DNA of 64,000 bases from Carpediemonas membranifera. Taxonomy: Eukaryota; Fornicata. The position numbers were made by a program, and so were the translations under genes. The notes beneath the pieces were generated by a model. That model was not told the DNA's origin. It searched no databases and saw nothing but the letters and a program-made list of their open reading frames with translations. Below, piece after piece: positions 21,801 through 28,627 of this stretch. Positions within the stretch are counted from its first letter, which is position 1. Each line of letters opens with the position of its first letter. The stretch is from positions 372,001-436,000 of the forward strand of contig JAHDYR010000002.1 of the NCBI GenBank assembly GCA_019828565.1. Direction: 5' to 3'.

Positions 21801-22957
21801 ACCTCATTGAGGATCTTCACCATATGTAGTAAACGCTCACCAACTTCAGTGCCGCGAAGAGCACCCTCGAGCCGGGCATGGGGAGTGACGCGGACCCGGA
21901 TGGTGAGGAGAAGGCGGGGGGCACTGAGGGCATCAATGAGTCGGTCGGCACGCGATATGAGTGCTTCGCCAAGTATTTGACCCATCTCGAGGCGGAGTCG
22001 GCGAGCGAATCTGTCAGGTAAGATGTCACCGACAGACATGGGTGAGTCGACACAGCGGTCAAGGATCTCACCCACCCACCTTACAGCGATATCTGTCTGC
22101 ACGCCGACTGTGGTCATATCAAATCTTGTGAAAAACAAGATAATCGGTGTAGTCATGAGAAAGTTATCAGGTAGACTCTCTGGCAGTGGGGGCATTGCCA
22201 TGGGCTGCTGCTCCGGTGGCGGGGGGATCTCTGGGTCGGTTTCATCCTCACTATCAGCGGAGACGTCGCTTAAGTCATCTGAAGTGGGTCGAGAAGACGA
22301 GGTCCGCTTGAACTCAGTCTTGTACAGGGATTCGATACGCTCCCTCTCCTGCTGGTACAGTTTTCTGGCGATCAGTACGTCTGTGAGGTCATTTTTCGCC
22401 ATAAACCGCCTGTTGACGGACTCGATAACCATCTTATCCTCCCAGGCGCACTCCAAGTTGACCAGTGCCTCTCTGATCATGATCATGGACACGATCATGT
22501 CCGGCTGCATGATTGCGATCACAGGAATGGGTGCGATGACTCGCCCGGCCTCTTCGTACGTCCATGGAGGGCGAGCGAGGGGCTTGGTGTTGTTCGCAAC
22601 GAGGAATGAGCGGACGGCGTCGTCTATGTCCGCCTGGAACGTGCTACCGACGCGCTCGGCGATACGGGCGTGGAGTCTATCAGGATCCGAGCCCCATGAG
22701 ATGGCGCGGGGCCGAGGCACTGGGATTTGTGAGAGAGGAAGTGAATCATGGGGGACAAGGCGGCCACGTGGATTATGGGTTTGTTCTGCGCTTTTTGGTT
22801 TCGTAGTGGCGTTTTTGCGAGAAGAAATGGCTGGAAGCGTGCGCTTTGTGCTGGGACGCGCTGATGCGATCTTATCGTCAGCGGATGATAATATTCGGTT
22901 AAGAACCGTTTCATCGAGCTTGTATAGAGGGGCCTTTGCTGGTTTTCTCGACTTCAT
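9872..22957 (-). CDS. Dynein heavy chain, highly divergent, with degenerate AAA1
   Basis: 4361 residues without an intron, from ATG 22957. Tail and linker occupy about residues 1-1400. AAA1 lies around 1380-1600: DFGYQLAPPLVRPL precedes a P-loop GQLAMGKKT (about 1437-1445) where active dyneins have GPAGTGKT. Its Walker B is LWLVITVDQAS instead of CFDEF. AAA2 (about 1732) keeps APPLAGKST and the later NFIVLDGEIE strand. AAA3 (about 2226) has GHVVGSGSKH and AAA4 (about 2646) NSHTGGHAM; both are degenerate. The coiled-coil stalk (about 2965-3330) encloses a recognisable microtubule-binding domain (LECICIIKGLTPRV, FDYWPEAKLMISDTKFV). AAA5 and AAA6 are weak, with low-complexity Ser-rich inserts (about 3390 and 3660). 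The usual C-terminal domain is reduced or absent. It should be a flagellar or cytoplasmic dynein chain, but normal AAA1-driven motility is doubtful. Class could not be assigned. Confidence 0.85.
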   Translation of the reverse strand: MKSRKPAKAPLYKLDETVLNRILSSADDKIASARPSTKRTLPAISSRKNATTKPKSAEQTHNPRGRLVPHDSLPLSQIPVPRPRAISWGSDPDRLHARIAERVGSTFQADIDDAVRSFLVANNTKPLARPPWTYEEAGRVIAPIPVIAIMQPDMIVSMIMIREALVNLECAWEDKMVIESVNRRFMAKNDLTDVLIARKLYQQERERIESLYKTEFKRTSSSRPTSDDLSDVSADSEDETDPEIPPPPEQQPMAMPPLPESLPDNFLMTTPIILFFTRFDMTTVGVQTDIAVRWVGEILDRCVDSPMSVGDILPDRFARRLRLEMGQILGEALISRADRLIDALSAPRLLLTIRVRVTPHARLEGALRGTEVGERLLHMVKILNEVVTSANPAQPTVLRELDTLVASSRMATFITGTDAPIALGPLLDTLSVEMHPMHEDIMDSLHHSWDTMVDSFQNIAGPGGVVKLPPGIEQRVASRLEKLEVIVGEALVRVQEECVTKIRPAAAAVSQFYRVGLSEAFKRAFPRYSGPHIVNIVNERHVRRAIMLSTGGSWPTKPLKSDAVDLNVVSQTMSDITRMTADIESIQGLMKFPPFALSLHPLKYTAISILHHAKMDLLSETHQRVSLRVARSLKAQVNFERKLNRIPRSPDDIVKLRDALEAAGPTIDQLHESIESDLRPVLNLLHENRYYTRDAVTQSFYKLIGASERIGRLQRLTNLRLESAGHQFSVHFMEKARSIKESFTEMGPSIQRALVLEGGSADENYTLVSRTREEMDTLFDECAVLNRHERIIGMTPTDFSLIRSTVELIKNVCHVWHVSAHWTVTKSALMYGELLVQNPDEAKNLINEESVTLRRLKVDLSDYGSPMRTAERVLQDFSAFSKHLPLIAALCNPMLRDRHWEALAKETGFAFKPAYGMTFASILEQYDFTPYIAAIQRIASQASHELEVEHGVAEIKSSFEQLMLHTIPYNLWLHVQDETAMQASLPHTARGWGTPTGEEEELTEHEDADRTTVISDIPEVLAKISDLVFRVKFLFHSTYASAFKEQLAAWTRKTGNISRLLEKLSHAQTMWTSIKPLYTAAEVRAKLPADARCFDQVAGEWEKQVGAVISQFPRLSSLLAELKEDKVDSYITRYDKLTRALSSFLEAERLACPWLFFLSDPELMDFLSTTANPGTLHQSPYIAMIPGATGLSRAQPDEIDLKTYEGIPMAHLYNGVRTVYGETVVITPPVFSAKGKCTDWISALSTAISDSLYSSAKPALRDYAKAFESGSDESVTQALYKWPQALIPVGIGFAVTTLIDSALESPSPKDGLIAIEARLLGLCTSLRPHLLATYRKVPESSDRRTSSLVRRMVVTLNYIVLYYVDVLRDLLEDSTHWRSHMRVYLNDQRPTICFGASCVDFGYQLAPPLVRPLATMLDALHETIHIPGIPVHALSGQLAMGKKTMYTDYGALTGHVIRRVPTVPFGQSRHDACTQHLMTTVLRYIRGAVAAGLWLVITVDQASPPTLLSVLAEVIRSVRDALAARASTVNLIGTNIPFRSTTKLFISGVIPQYHTDLRLTARPVQFHPPSPEVLDLVQLQSHGVRNAEAIGEIVAEWMGMFGRGIKGVARSAYLLQMLQYALRVLFEDDEDDEYRAFKAAFKHEWLSSVPARLYDSALSYMDRVFETEDQRPSPEAETALLRRCVRRAMDRQQIMQTTGLVNTVVDVMKSIRLVAQQNTARDITVSRGVVIAAPPLAGKSTVRRLAFEALSVLGRSVEDPFAEILVPTNAQVPFSVDEYVICPEAIGGGLMWGFYDSESGFRPGTLETLISSLSAEYLGRGDPGTAAKLRALLTHSYKQETALVGESIPQPQHPPTLSVTPSRMNLKRQEKANFIVLDGEIESFAGLINAIQPNFDIQFSNGTTVTIPSSTIIMIESTGMGQLPPAVFASYRVHMIEQSVIYAEAALRREFDARMAKIAADPFGIDDVTLLEVFDKKERGAVDLSKWSPNTRLARQLEAVLTSLLLGYDRIESVYRVTIGVHAARTIASVAAATLHRLFTEIRDRISASTQARGDIFMQLDARTSAHRDELPANQEGEALAVRIACGDLALIEATTAAIKSVVTMLDLSGIAPDRVAKLESWFREQACSALATGDGFLLDVPSSAKDPERPHSSIFSGAYGTFITMSSSDRVDTIRLAVSYEPSTIFHDDYLDMSSLTRPVVDPPQCAADLNAMDVIPMLQAIHVPVILGHVVGSGSKHLLAAVAAKCSETGSVTMLTLPNTSGAEQDLSPYEPASVYESDIAPGTLVQSMLGSFIDTKLMASGPRTFKPKDDKPFSTLVIAQLDAVNISTDAASCNRAVAYGMLSEIMDTKSAISSSSATNDARQFFDFFSTVVQMEIPSRRSTDIQVDPIRRRALARSVCVPCHYPSKRDMRARVQYIGAEIIKRMGIIDDPVLPRMVAAMRVGVALSAELYTVLHTAGEVVPGVASIFTHGRVTQLLAAFARIMLVEEANPAVIWVTLHEDVLSACYHGSTYKDIVQGLVSNSIGDEYGDLDRLSDPIAFRHVACQLDPAIDFEQHTLEETLDRLAKTDIPVLGFSSKTLVERLLPESVLTAGTPPVLPAVDTIMATIAPMVHPPTAFHNTLVTGDAIGLHATQFHPRLVTIVTNSHTGGHAMTLHAVGLLSHVEDAIGVVYDNRGLAHPLIHGKKLQDAVASAREAHDDLEETGHADGRAFALLHKALGRDDAAQPASRPTTRSLAPPDQSTSSSRPPSAVEAPRKIVETLETPTERWRQYLVGVVACAALGKTYAVIPACANPSLHSKMLRDVSWLIHGYLPDMSPMEKNAVRQLFSSETGDPYKTLRHRVCGNVTVIMHVDPAIFHTMALDFPNASRFIRRGLTVALPSLTTHSALTLLERCCVPHRPSGITTVALPAPSFSPHLPLIHGLRLPHRLLRVIVEVYQTAFASTTVSSVTLPSAIQQTGMVVAALYQQRLTTLQHDHTVLTMALDRLERAERSVRAILAEINRLEPLLEESKKQLLKMRMVAEADKAKRDELTAKATRLRESVSEKSAEIEALTTAVAQLISSSSEGVTKSFNRLVAAKRADIGALRAKQPTGSLMTILECICIIKGLTPRVIMENGRETGFDYWPEAKLMISDTKFVQSLEYIEGVPTQALREVGERLSDPAMQGRPKKPTVAADLGKWVNSFYKLKSAELEVKPKQARAEMLREEVENEKEELVSVEAELADVISSAEENLEKLDTVKHECDDVSKHITELTADHARTIAMVKAFFNERGLWAAIASTYSSMIQNAPGDSLRAGIWVCALAGMDDAARRAVLQQTFLLLSSHGVHFTQQANVSDILLGDSRLADVTTVSLHYPPVEIRRAQTAPLRTARSRSISSASMMVGTPRSRASAQQFKSATAYEPAPHVVDGENALLFVAGSPHHSPALRLLSVAGFSDPLLPKAWPKAVKRPAPELLSLESVSSVEGWPARVLRAPDFTHPLLFCRGTQIPQLVDAVRAMESTQGRQTTVVYAPTTVKGQSRSLVVRSLLDTVIKAAAVGSCLILTGVGTKDAVPTVTALMSELEWFVSASPEYKMALAQDEVPLETWERISERQEASMDADMSVFNTTTDFSQESASDSDESLLDSPRLAMEMELAETDVSATITDTHSSQREIDDLIAFHDLVSFLKSAHSIYIRFGATVTRVHRQFRLIFHTQSMEAARLNCSHLLGSHLSPLVLPDSFERTAAQMTNDMMRIVEPDRLGTLRSSREEVCRTGFEHHNQEILAAYSTAVGGLDTHDDTLTGLSEARTAHNKAVQHAQDALFAVAPTFEVTTRSLAVVYLVANVVGGELHWPMIGPNFEIACADLKTRSDALVSIPNNLRHFMRIFISNMLQSLAAVAPPGLVQACSLLLSACVAVIETLELPDDRVVIFEDIIKITAGDALPFIRGDPSPPSATQETWLSVDQHKEVQRLVSLHPRFSANNALLNSLETEQEAWQEWIGGLRSGWDIHHGPPRPFRLHQDISKSMLTAREASTTVELSAIDLLCLVRALVPGTLSVVSAMLSQAVFSATYNMQLVNTSLLLSSPLYQQDHLFRFLASSIENSPAIDHALVVEVTDPAAAIEPLSCSYSGTRLYLPQTNAELAATVTSAIERGLPVLSSVKPVHTDLLLTLLHSVSDARVSSGFHLLILQYPGDSNSGLESLPRVRVFPLLERPTFQERALNFMSRGYMTMKTQCAGRTEMVDAASEFVATCFAIASAVDAFSDEILRCLLMLANNRGPTAATDTVTVFGSMVCPDKTQAMLAVVKKTRAIDWGSDLRNLASQMRMAGLQHVDARNALARVSAHIPRAFPEEVGGVTGGAGTWDNIVCALRPKKELG

Positions 22958-23307
22958 ATGAAACGGCCGTTGCTTGAGACCAGTTATACACGATTACATA
23001 GCGAGTGATAAATGGGTTCCCCGACGAGCACGTGGTAAGAAGCAACGGATGGACGGCGTTGAAGAGTGTTGACAGAACCTTGCACATCGGCTTCTCAGCG
23101 AGGAGACCTCCCGACCTTCTCTTTCCATGTTGGCATGACCGCCTGGGATGAAACGTTATTCATCCCACGAGTGGAGAACACACTGAGCCCGTGGGCTCTA
23201 GACATAATTTGCCACACATTAGATATCGGCCCTGTGATGAGCATGCTGTTGTTGCTGTTACAGAAAAGGATGACAGTTTACAATGCAGTCGACTCAGCTT
23301 CAGTCAA
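22958..23307. other. Intergenic 350 bases between copy C and dynein
   Basis: Holds the dynein promoter side and the 3' flank of copy C. Its first bases after the copy C stop resemble the A and E flanks (gactgcattgtaaactg against gactgaattgtaaagtg). Two small hairpins are present: a 9-bp stem at 23144-23167 and GAGCCC/GGGCTC at 23185-23198. No gene is seen. Confidence 0.45.
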
Positions 23308-24024
23308 CTATTCGCTCGGCGTCTCAGGGTCGACGAGGATAATCTGCTCTGAACGAGGCGGCGCCTTGCACTCTTCCATCTCAGCCACTTCGCCCGAGCC
23401 ATGTGACGCCTCGAACCACTGGCCGGCCAGGTTGCAGAAGGAGCCCTTACAGAAACTTGTCGCCTCGAAGGGGATAATTATGGGTTCAGCATCACACTTA
23501 CAATAATGGCTCTTGCCTTCTGTGACCCAGATCAGGTCGAAGTTTGATGCGAAGAACCCCTTGACCCTCTCAGGGAACCGGAGCGGGGTGGGTGTGAGAC
23601 AATTGTCGTCATGACTGAATCCTGGCAGCAGGCCCGACTGGGCGATATGCTTGAGAACTTCGCCGGCGAACAGCAGCTGGCGGCCGCTGAGGAATACGTT
23701 GAAGGAATCTGACACGATCCGGTCAACCCTGAAGGGCAGGTCGACGAAGCCGGTCACCCAATTCTCGTGCCCGAGTCCCAGGCGGCCATCCCAGTTGCTC
23801 CCGCCGATCATCTGCCGATCGCCCATGGAGAGGATGGCAACTCTGCTACCCTGCATGATGTGATCTGGGACAAAGCCAGTTGGCACAGCGACTGGGTGGA
23901 AGTGATTCCTGATCGCCCGGTCGACTGGGCCGACATATCTCTGAGCATTGAAGCCGGCCATGACAGTGCCGACTGGGGTGAGGATGAACGTCCGATATCC
24001 CTTCATCGACACATCAGTCACCAT
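23308..24024 (-). CDS. RCC1-like family copy C, C-terminal propeller segment
   Basis: 238 residues from ATG 24024 (MVTDVSMKGYRTFIL). Blades as in the other copies. Variant blocks are PGFSHDDN (shared with F), ASNFDLIW (shared with A), CDAEPIIIPFE (shared with E and F) and FCKGSFCNLAGQWFEAS (shared with B and D). The tail is short, ending VDPETPSE. Its start ATG overlaps the stop of the upstream frame (ATGGTGA). Confidence 0.5.
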   Translation of the reverse strand: MVTDVSMKGYRTFILTPVGTVMAGFNAQRYVGPVDRAIRNHFHPVAVPTGFVPDHIMQGSRVAILSMGDRQMIGGSNWDGRLGLGHENWVTGFVDLPFRVDRIVSDSFNVFLSGRQLLFAGEVLKHIAQSGLLPGFSHDDNCLTPTPLRFPERVKGFFASNFDLIWVTEGKSHYCKCDAEPIIIPFEATSFCKGSFCNLAGQWFEASHGSGEVAEMEECKAPPRSEQIILVDPETPSE

Positions 24025-24902
24025 CCTGTGCTTCTCCCAGGGGGGCTGGCTGGCCTCGAGCTCGGTGACCTTGGGGCAGGTGGGAAGGTGAGGCGGGTCG
24101 GGTCGACGAAGCCAGATGTCTTGAACCCCAGCTGAGCCACATCGTTATGCCCCCAGCCCCACAGGCCCTTGGGCGTCCTTGCGATGTGGGTGGCCCCGTC
24201 GCTGTAGACCTCGAGGGCCCTGGGCATTCCGGCTCTGCTGAGAGTGCTTTGATAGTGAGAGTCGAGCATGAAGAGTCGGCCCATGTACATGCGGTGGTGG
24301 TAGCATCTCCCGAATGCATTCCACTGACAGCTCTCGCCGTCCTTCTCGGCGACGTTCCAGGTGAAGAAGAACTTGCGGCAGAGGAACCAGAGGCACTTGG
24401 CCTCGGGCGTGAGAGCCTTGTAGATCTTGTCACGCATCTCGGTGGCGTCTGCCCAGTCCTCTGGATACTCCTCCAGCAGCCTGTCCTCGAGGTCTGGGTT
24501 GGCCCCGCCACCCAGCAGACACGCCCACACCGCGCCCTGGTTGAGTGTGTGCAGGGCGGCCGGGAGCTCCTGCCCCGCCGCGAGCTCGACGTTCATGGAC
24601 AGCGGGGGGCCGCTGGTGATGATCGAGCGGGCGCGGTCGAGGAGGACTTGCGCGGCTGGCTCGAGAGGGGGGATCTCGGAGAGCATGGCGGTGAGGGAAT
24701 CGAGCGATGCGGCACTGGTCGGTGTATTTGTGGTCTCTGCGTCGTGGATCGCGGGCATCTGCTCGTCGAAGTGCCTGGAGAAGGCCTCTTTGAGCAATGT
24801 GGGGACGTCCCCGGGGATCGAGGCGGTGATGGCGACTGAAAGACGGAATGCGGAGATAAGCGCCTCTCTAGCAGCAACATGCGTGGAATCAGCGCTGCTC
24901 AT
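24018..24902 (-). CDS. RCC1-like family copy C, N-terminal and middle segments
   Basis: 294 residues from ATG 24902 (MSSADSTHVAAREAL), with the N2 helical module and the MNVELAAGQ segment in one frame. Block 3 differs from all other copies (DSHYQSTLSRAGM in place of IDDYDTSFTRARM). The first RCC1 blade reads GWGHNDVAQLGF. The one-base deletion shared with A and B after LTFP ends the frame at 24018-24020. Confidence 0.5.
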   Translation of the reverse strand: MSSADSTHVAAREALISAFRLSVAITASIPGDVPTLLKEAFSRHFDEQMPAIHDAETTNTPTSAASLDSLTAMLSEIPPLEPAAQVLLDRARSIITSGPPLSMNVELAAGQELPAALHTLNQGAVWACLLGGGANPDLEDRLLEEYPEDWADATEMRDKIYKALTPEAKCLWFLCRKFFFTWNVAEKDGESCQWNAFGRCYHHRMYMGRLFMLDSHYQSTLSRAGMPRALEVYSDGATHIARTPKGLWGWGHNDVAQLGFKTSGFVDPTRLTFPPAPRSPSSRPASPPGRSTGW

Positions 24903-25148
24903 CGCTCCCGACGCTCAGTTCAGCGGATGTCAAATTCTGACTGCCGACTCGCCGACCGCCAGCCGTGAAGCCGACGTGGCGCCGCGATACACGCTCACAG
25001 CTGCGATACCAGCCGGATCTCTCTCATGTCATCCGAACCAAATAGCGTGAGGTCGGCATCGATCATCAGCTCCCTCGTCAGACCAACTGTTTCTTCGGCC
25101 GACGTATCCTCAGCATCACAACACGCTCTACTCTTTATACCCCAGACA

Positions 25149-25688
25149 CTAACGCCTCCCCTGAGTCGCCTGCTTCGCCTTCATCTCTCTCTCATGCACG
25201 AGCTGGCGGTGAGGGACATACTCCTTGGCGAACTTCTTGAGCTCTAGTTCGCCGTCTGTGAGCTGCTCCGCCATGGTGCTGCATCTGCTGTTTGCCTCGT
25301 CAGCCATGTCTTGTAGACGCCGCGCCAGGCCGGCGCCTTGGAGAGAAGCGCTAATGGCATCGAGCTTCTCCTTCTTGGCCTTGAGAACGGCCTCCATCTC
25401 GTCATATTCTTTCTTCAGCGTCAGGAACTCGGCCATGCCGTCGCCTTCATCAAGCTTGGCAATCGCGGCGTCGCATTCCTGCTGTACACGCTCTGATACT
25501 GCATCAAAGGCCTCTTTGAGCTTCTCGAGCTGCTGAGCAAACGTGCATTTGTCCAGGAAAGCACGATACTCTCCATCATCGGCCTGAAGACGCTGAAGAT
25601 CGCTCAGGCCCAACGCCTCAAGAGAAGGAAACGAATTAGGAACGACTGGTATTGTAGGAGGAAGTTCTTTCTTAAACCGTTGTTGCAT
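25149..25688 (-). CDS. VPS37: ESCRT-I subunit VPS37 (Mod(r) domain)
   Basis: 179 residues from ATG 25688. ESCRT-I sorts ubiquitinated cargo at endosomes; VPS37 joins VPS23 and VPS28 in a coiled-coil stalk. The protein is almost wholly helical: LEALGLSDLQRLQADDGEYRAFL opens the Mod(r) fold, followed by a long charged coiled coil. The diagnostic C-terminal helix DGELELKKFAKEYV, followed by HRQLVHEREMKA, corresponds to the GEIDVDEFIQQYLxLRxLYHxRRxK signature of VPS37. Length fits the small protist members. The gene is divergent from the HPS3-like gene, with a 294-base gap. Confidence 0.75.
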   Translation of the reverse strand: MQQRFKKELPPTIPVVPNSFPSLEALGLSDLQRLQADDGEYRAFLDKCTFAQQLEKLKEAFDAVSERVQQECDAAIAKLDEGDGMAEFLTLKKEYDEMEAVLKAKKEKLDAISASLQGAGLARRLQDMADEANSRCSTMAEQLTDGELELKKFAKEYVPHRQLVHEREMKAKQATQGRR

Positions 25689-25953
25689 GTGTTCAAATGA
25701 GCTTGGATGGATGGCGATCCCAATCTGACCATGTCACCCTGGCCGGAAATATACTGATAGGTCATCCGGTCCCTTGGACGCTTGGGGATGTTGTGGGTGC
25801 GTGTGGGTGCGTGCAACAGTGCGCTTTTTTGCGCAATTGGCGGCGTTGAGCATTGATGTCGGCTGTGGCTCTCAAATCGAAGGAATCACACCAGTTCTGC
25901 CGTATTAACTACGAAGGACGCATGTACAACGCTATAGGGAGTAGAATGCGGCT

Positions 25954-25970
25954 TTTGCATAAACTGCACA
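25954..25970 (+). promoter_or_regulatory. Putative promoter box TTTGCATAAACTGCACA (1)
   Basis: A 17-base word lying 12 bases before the ATG of the HPS3-like gene. The identical 17-mer occurs before the syntaxin gene (32877-32893). An 11-base core occurs before the SANBR-like gene on the opposite strand (32774-32784). Position just upstream of three start codons suggests an initiator or transcription-factor site. Confidence 0.55.
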
Positions 25971-25982
25971 TCAAAATAGCAA

Positions 25983-28559
25983 ATGTCGGCGTTTGTCTCT
26001 GCATATAGCATCCTGCCGGCTAAGTACAACGGCGTCGACTATAACCCAGTTGGTATGATATCCACAGGTGATTTTGTTATCGTAGCCTCTGATTCCGGGG
26101 AGATATACATATATGATGCCCAAACCCGCGAAGTGAAGGTCACTTTCCATGCCATCAACTCCATTATCGAGCATATCGAATACAACAAGCCCATTGATTG
26201 CATCATGACCACCGAGCAGTCCTCCGCCGGCGTCCGCGAGTATTACCTCTATAGCTCATGGCGCACAGCCCCCCCTACGTCCAGAGTTGCCAAGCAGCCC
26301 TCCTTCGACCCTGCTGACCAGCTCCGGGTCCCCCACGACCCCATCGTCTCCGCCATCCCGGTCCGGCCTGTAGGGCGTTGGCCGGACGCCATCCAGCAGT
26401 GTCCATGCACTGGTAATCTCGTCGCCGTGTGCGGCCTGACCATGCACGTTCTCATGCACTATCCTGCGGACGACGGGGTGATCATTGGCATTGCTGCGAG
26501 TGTGAGCTTGCCTCCGCCCACGAACATAGGCGGAGAAGAAGATCCTACAGCCGCATGCATCGACAACCTCTCCGTGTTGTTCTCAGGAGCAGCCATACTC
26601 ATCGCCTTCATCGCGTTCGGCAGTCTGAGGGTGACTCGAGTGACGCTGGTCCCGTCCACGGCCTCTGACGGCCTCACCAGAGCCAAACCGCTCACAATCG
26701 ACGTCCTATCCGATACATCATCTAGAGGACCTAATACTGTCTTATTTGCTGCTTTCCACCGCAACAACAAGCCCCTGGACGTGCCTGATGATTACTCGCT
26801 CTCGCCCGAAGAGGATCTTTCGCTAGAAGTCATACACGGAAGAACACCGATCGCCCAGATGCTGTTTATGATTAGCTCAGTCGAGCGGCTGTTGTTTGGA
26901 CCCACACCTGGGAAAAAGAGTAAGGAGCTCGTTGCTCTGTCATTCTTGCCGGCCGCTTCAACATACGCAACCCTTCTCGCATGCACGAAGGACGCCGTGC
27001 ACGGCTTCCTAGTCCCCCTCATTGAGAAAGCTGACACTATCGTCCTGCAACCATACGCATCAGCTGATCCCATCATCCACGTGGCTGCGTGCGGGCAGAT
27101 GGCACTCACGGCCACCGAGAGTGGTGTAACGGCCTTGGTCCAGCCTCTGGGGCCAAACGGGCCCACTGCGGAGTGTACATTAGCTGTTGTTGGCAGAGCT
27201 AGTATCCCCTTTGTCAAACAAGTGAGCGTGGGTTCGAAACTCGCTGGAGCAGCACTTTCTTCAGTTATCGACGAGGATATCCACATCACCAATATTTATG
27301 CCCTCTCTTTCGACTTTATCGGCCCCGCTACCGAGGGTGACACCCGTATCCGGCTTCGTCTCCGGGATTCAGGTTCGGTCACCCGCGAAGAGGTCCTCGC
27401 CGAAATTTTTGCAGCCGACGATGGCCCAGCCACTGTTGCCTCTGCCGCTGCTGTCTGCCCCTCCGACGAGGCCTTCCTAGCCGAGATGGTGCCAGTAGTG
27501 TGTGGGTCGATCGAGATGTATCCTTCCCAAGTCCTTGCCAAGGCGTATGCGGCGCTCGACCGGGTTGAGAGAGCCCCCACCGCGCTGGTCGTTCGCTTAG
27601 CCCAGGCGGGGTTGTTTGATGATCTTGGCGCGATGCTTTACAAGGCAGAGTCGGTCGAATCGACAGAAAAGGCCCTAGCCGCCCTAGCAATGAAACCACA
27701 CGAAGCAACGGCCCTAGCTCACTGGCAACTTGTCGTGCAAGCAGACCCGGGTACCGCACCCTTCATATGGCCCGCTGTCGTCTTACCTGAGCCGAGGCTC
27801 TTCGGCCCAGGTACCCTGCTGCCAAAGCCTGACGCGGCCGTGATGAAGCTCGTCATCTCTCATCCTAGGGCGCTGGAGCAGCTCACTAGGCTGATTGGGA
27901 CTTATAGTCCGGCAGATTTACTCAATCTTGTGGCAAATGATTTGGATCCGACTGACACGCGACATGTTCAAGTGGTCGATCTATTAGCCCGATACATGAT
28001 CTCCAAATCTTATGATGTAGTCGACCAGCTCGCCAAGATTGCGTTAGATTTGCCCGATCTTGCTCCGTTTGGACCATCGCTGTTCCCCTGGATCCCCCAG
28101 CCTCTCGGCGGCATCCTCTCCCTTTCTCCGGATGTCCGGCACACCCTCACGTCGCTTCCGAGTCAACCTTGGACCGAGCTCACCCTCGTCGCCATCTCTG
28201 GTTCATGCGACCTCGTTTCCTTGCCCAAGGGCGAGGATCCTGTTCCAATCCTCATCACCATGGGTCGGCACGTGTCTTCTGAGCGGCGTCAGGCGTTTTT
28301 GTCATCGTTGGCCACGTTTGACCAGGGTGTGTATGACACTGTCGGAGCAGCGGTTGTCAAGTCTTGGCGGTGCGGCGTGCGTGAGCTCGAGTCGATACTG
28401 CCCGACCTGCCGCTGCATAGGCAGACCCATCTGATCCAATCTGCGGGGATGACGGAGGTCTGGCCCAAAATTCTTGAGACAATCAAATCAAGGGATATTC
28501 TTGGCGAGATGCACGATGTAGCCGGCTTTGTGAAGGATCTGAACGCCCTGTCCAGCTGA
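25983..28559 (+). CDS. HPS3-like trafficking protein (beta-propeller plus helical solenoid)
   Basis: 858 residues from ATG 25983. The N-terminal third looks like WD-type blades: DFVIVASDSGEIYIYDAQ, then a strand EYYLYSSWR, then IQQCPCTGNLVAVCG. The C-terminal half (from about 520) is helical. The order of an N-terminal propeller with a CP-x-x-GNL-x-V strand, a YLYSSWR/LRAYVNWR-like strand and a solenoid resembles HPS3, a BLOC-2 subunit of lysosome-related organelle transport. Similarity is weak by eye, so a different propeller-solenoid coat or tether protein (Vps or HOPS type) is possible. The 17-base promoter box lies just upstream. Confidence 0.4.
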   Translation: MSAFVSAYSILPAKYNGVDYNPVGMISTGDFVIVASDSGEIYIYDAQTREVKVTFHAINSIIEHIEYNKPIDCIMTTEQSSAGVREYYLYSSWRTAPPTSRVAKQPSFDPADQLRVPHDPIVSAIPVRPVGRWPDAIQQCPCTGNLVAVCGLTMHVLMHYPADDGVIIGIAASVSLPPPTNIGGEEDPTAACIDNLSVLFSGAAILIAFIAFGSLRVTRVTLVPSTASDGLTRAKPLTIDVLSDTSSRGPNTVLFAAFHRNNKPLDVPDDYSLSPEEDLSLEVIHGRTPIAQMLFMISSVERLLFGPTPGKKSKELVALSFLPAASTYATLLACTKDAVHGFLVPLIEKADTIVLQPYASADPIIHVAACGQMALTATESGVTALVQPLGPNGPTAECTLAVVGRASIPFVKQVSVGSKLAGAALSSVIDEDIHITNIYALSFDFIGPATEGDTRIRLRLRDSGSVTREEVLAEIFAADDGPATVASAAAVCPSDEAFLAEMVPVVCGSIEMYPSQVLAKAYAALDRVERAPTALVVRLAQAGLFDDLGAMLYKAESVESTEKALAALAMKPHEATALAHWQLVVQADPGTAPFIWPAVVLPEPRLFGPGTLLPKPDAAVMKLVISHPRALEQLTRLIGTYSPADLLNLVANDLDPTDTRHVQVVDLLARYMISKSYDVVDQLAKIALDLPDLAPFGPSLFPWIPQPLGGILSLSPDVRHTLTSLPSQPWTELTLVAISGSCDLVSLPKGEDPVPILITMGRHVSSERRQAFLSSLATFDQGVYDTVGAAVVKSWRCGVRELESILPDLPLHRQTHLIQSAGMTEVWPKILETIKSRDILGEMHDVAGFVKDLNALSS

Positions 28560-28627
28560 GACAGGGCATGGTTGGTCGTATTAATAAACGGCAGGATAGC
28601 GATCTGTGATCAAGGCGACGATTTTAT

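Noticed and set aside
22023-22961. 312-codon plus-strand ORF opposite the dynein N-terminus
   Set aside because: Antisense shadow of the dynein gene.
23144-23198. Two adjacent hairpins as a terminator or ncRNA
   Set aside because: Short stems (9 and 6 bp) in a GC-rich eukaryotic spacer are expected by chance; no second example was found at other gene ends.
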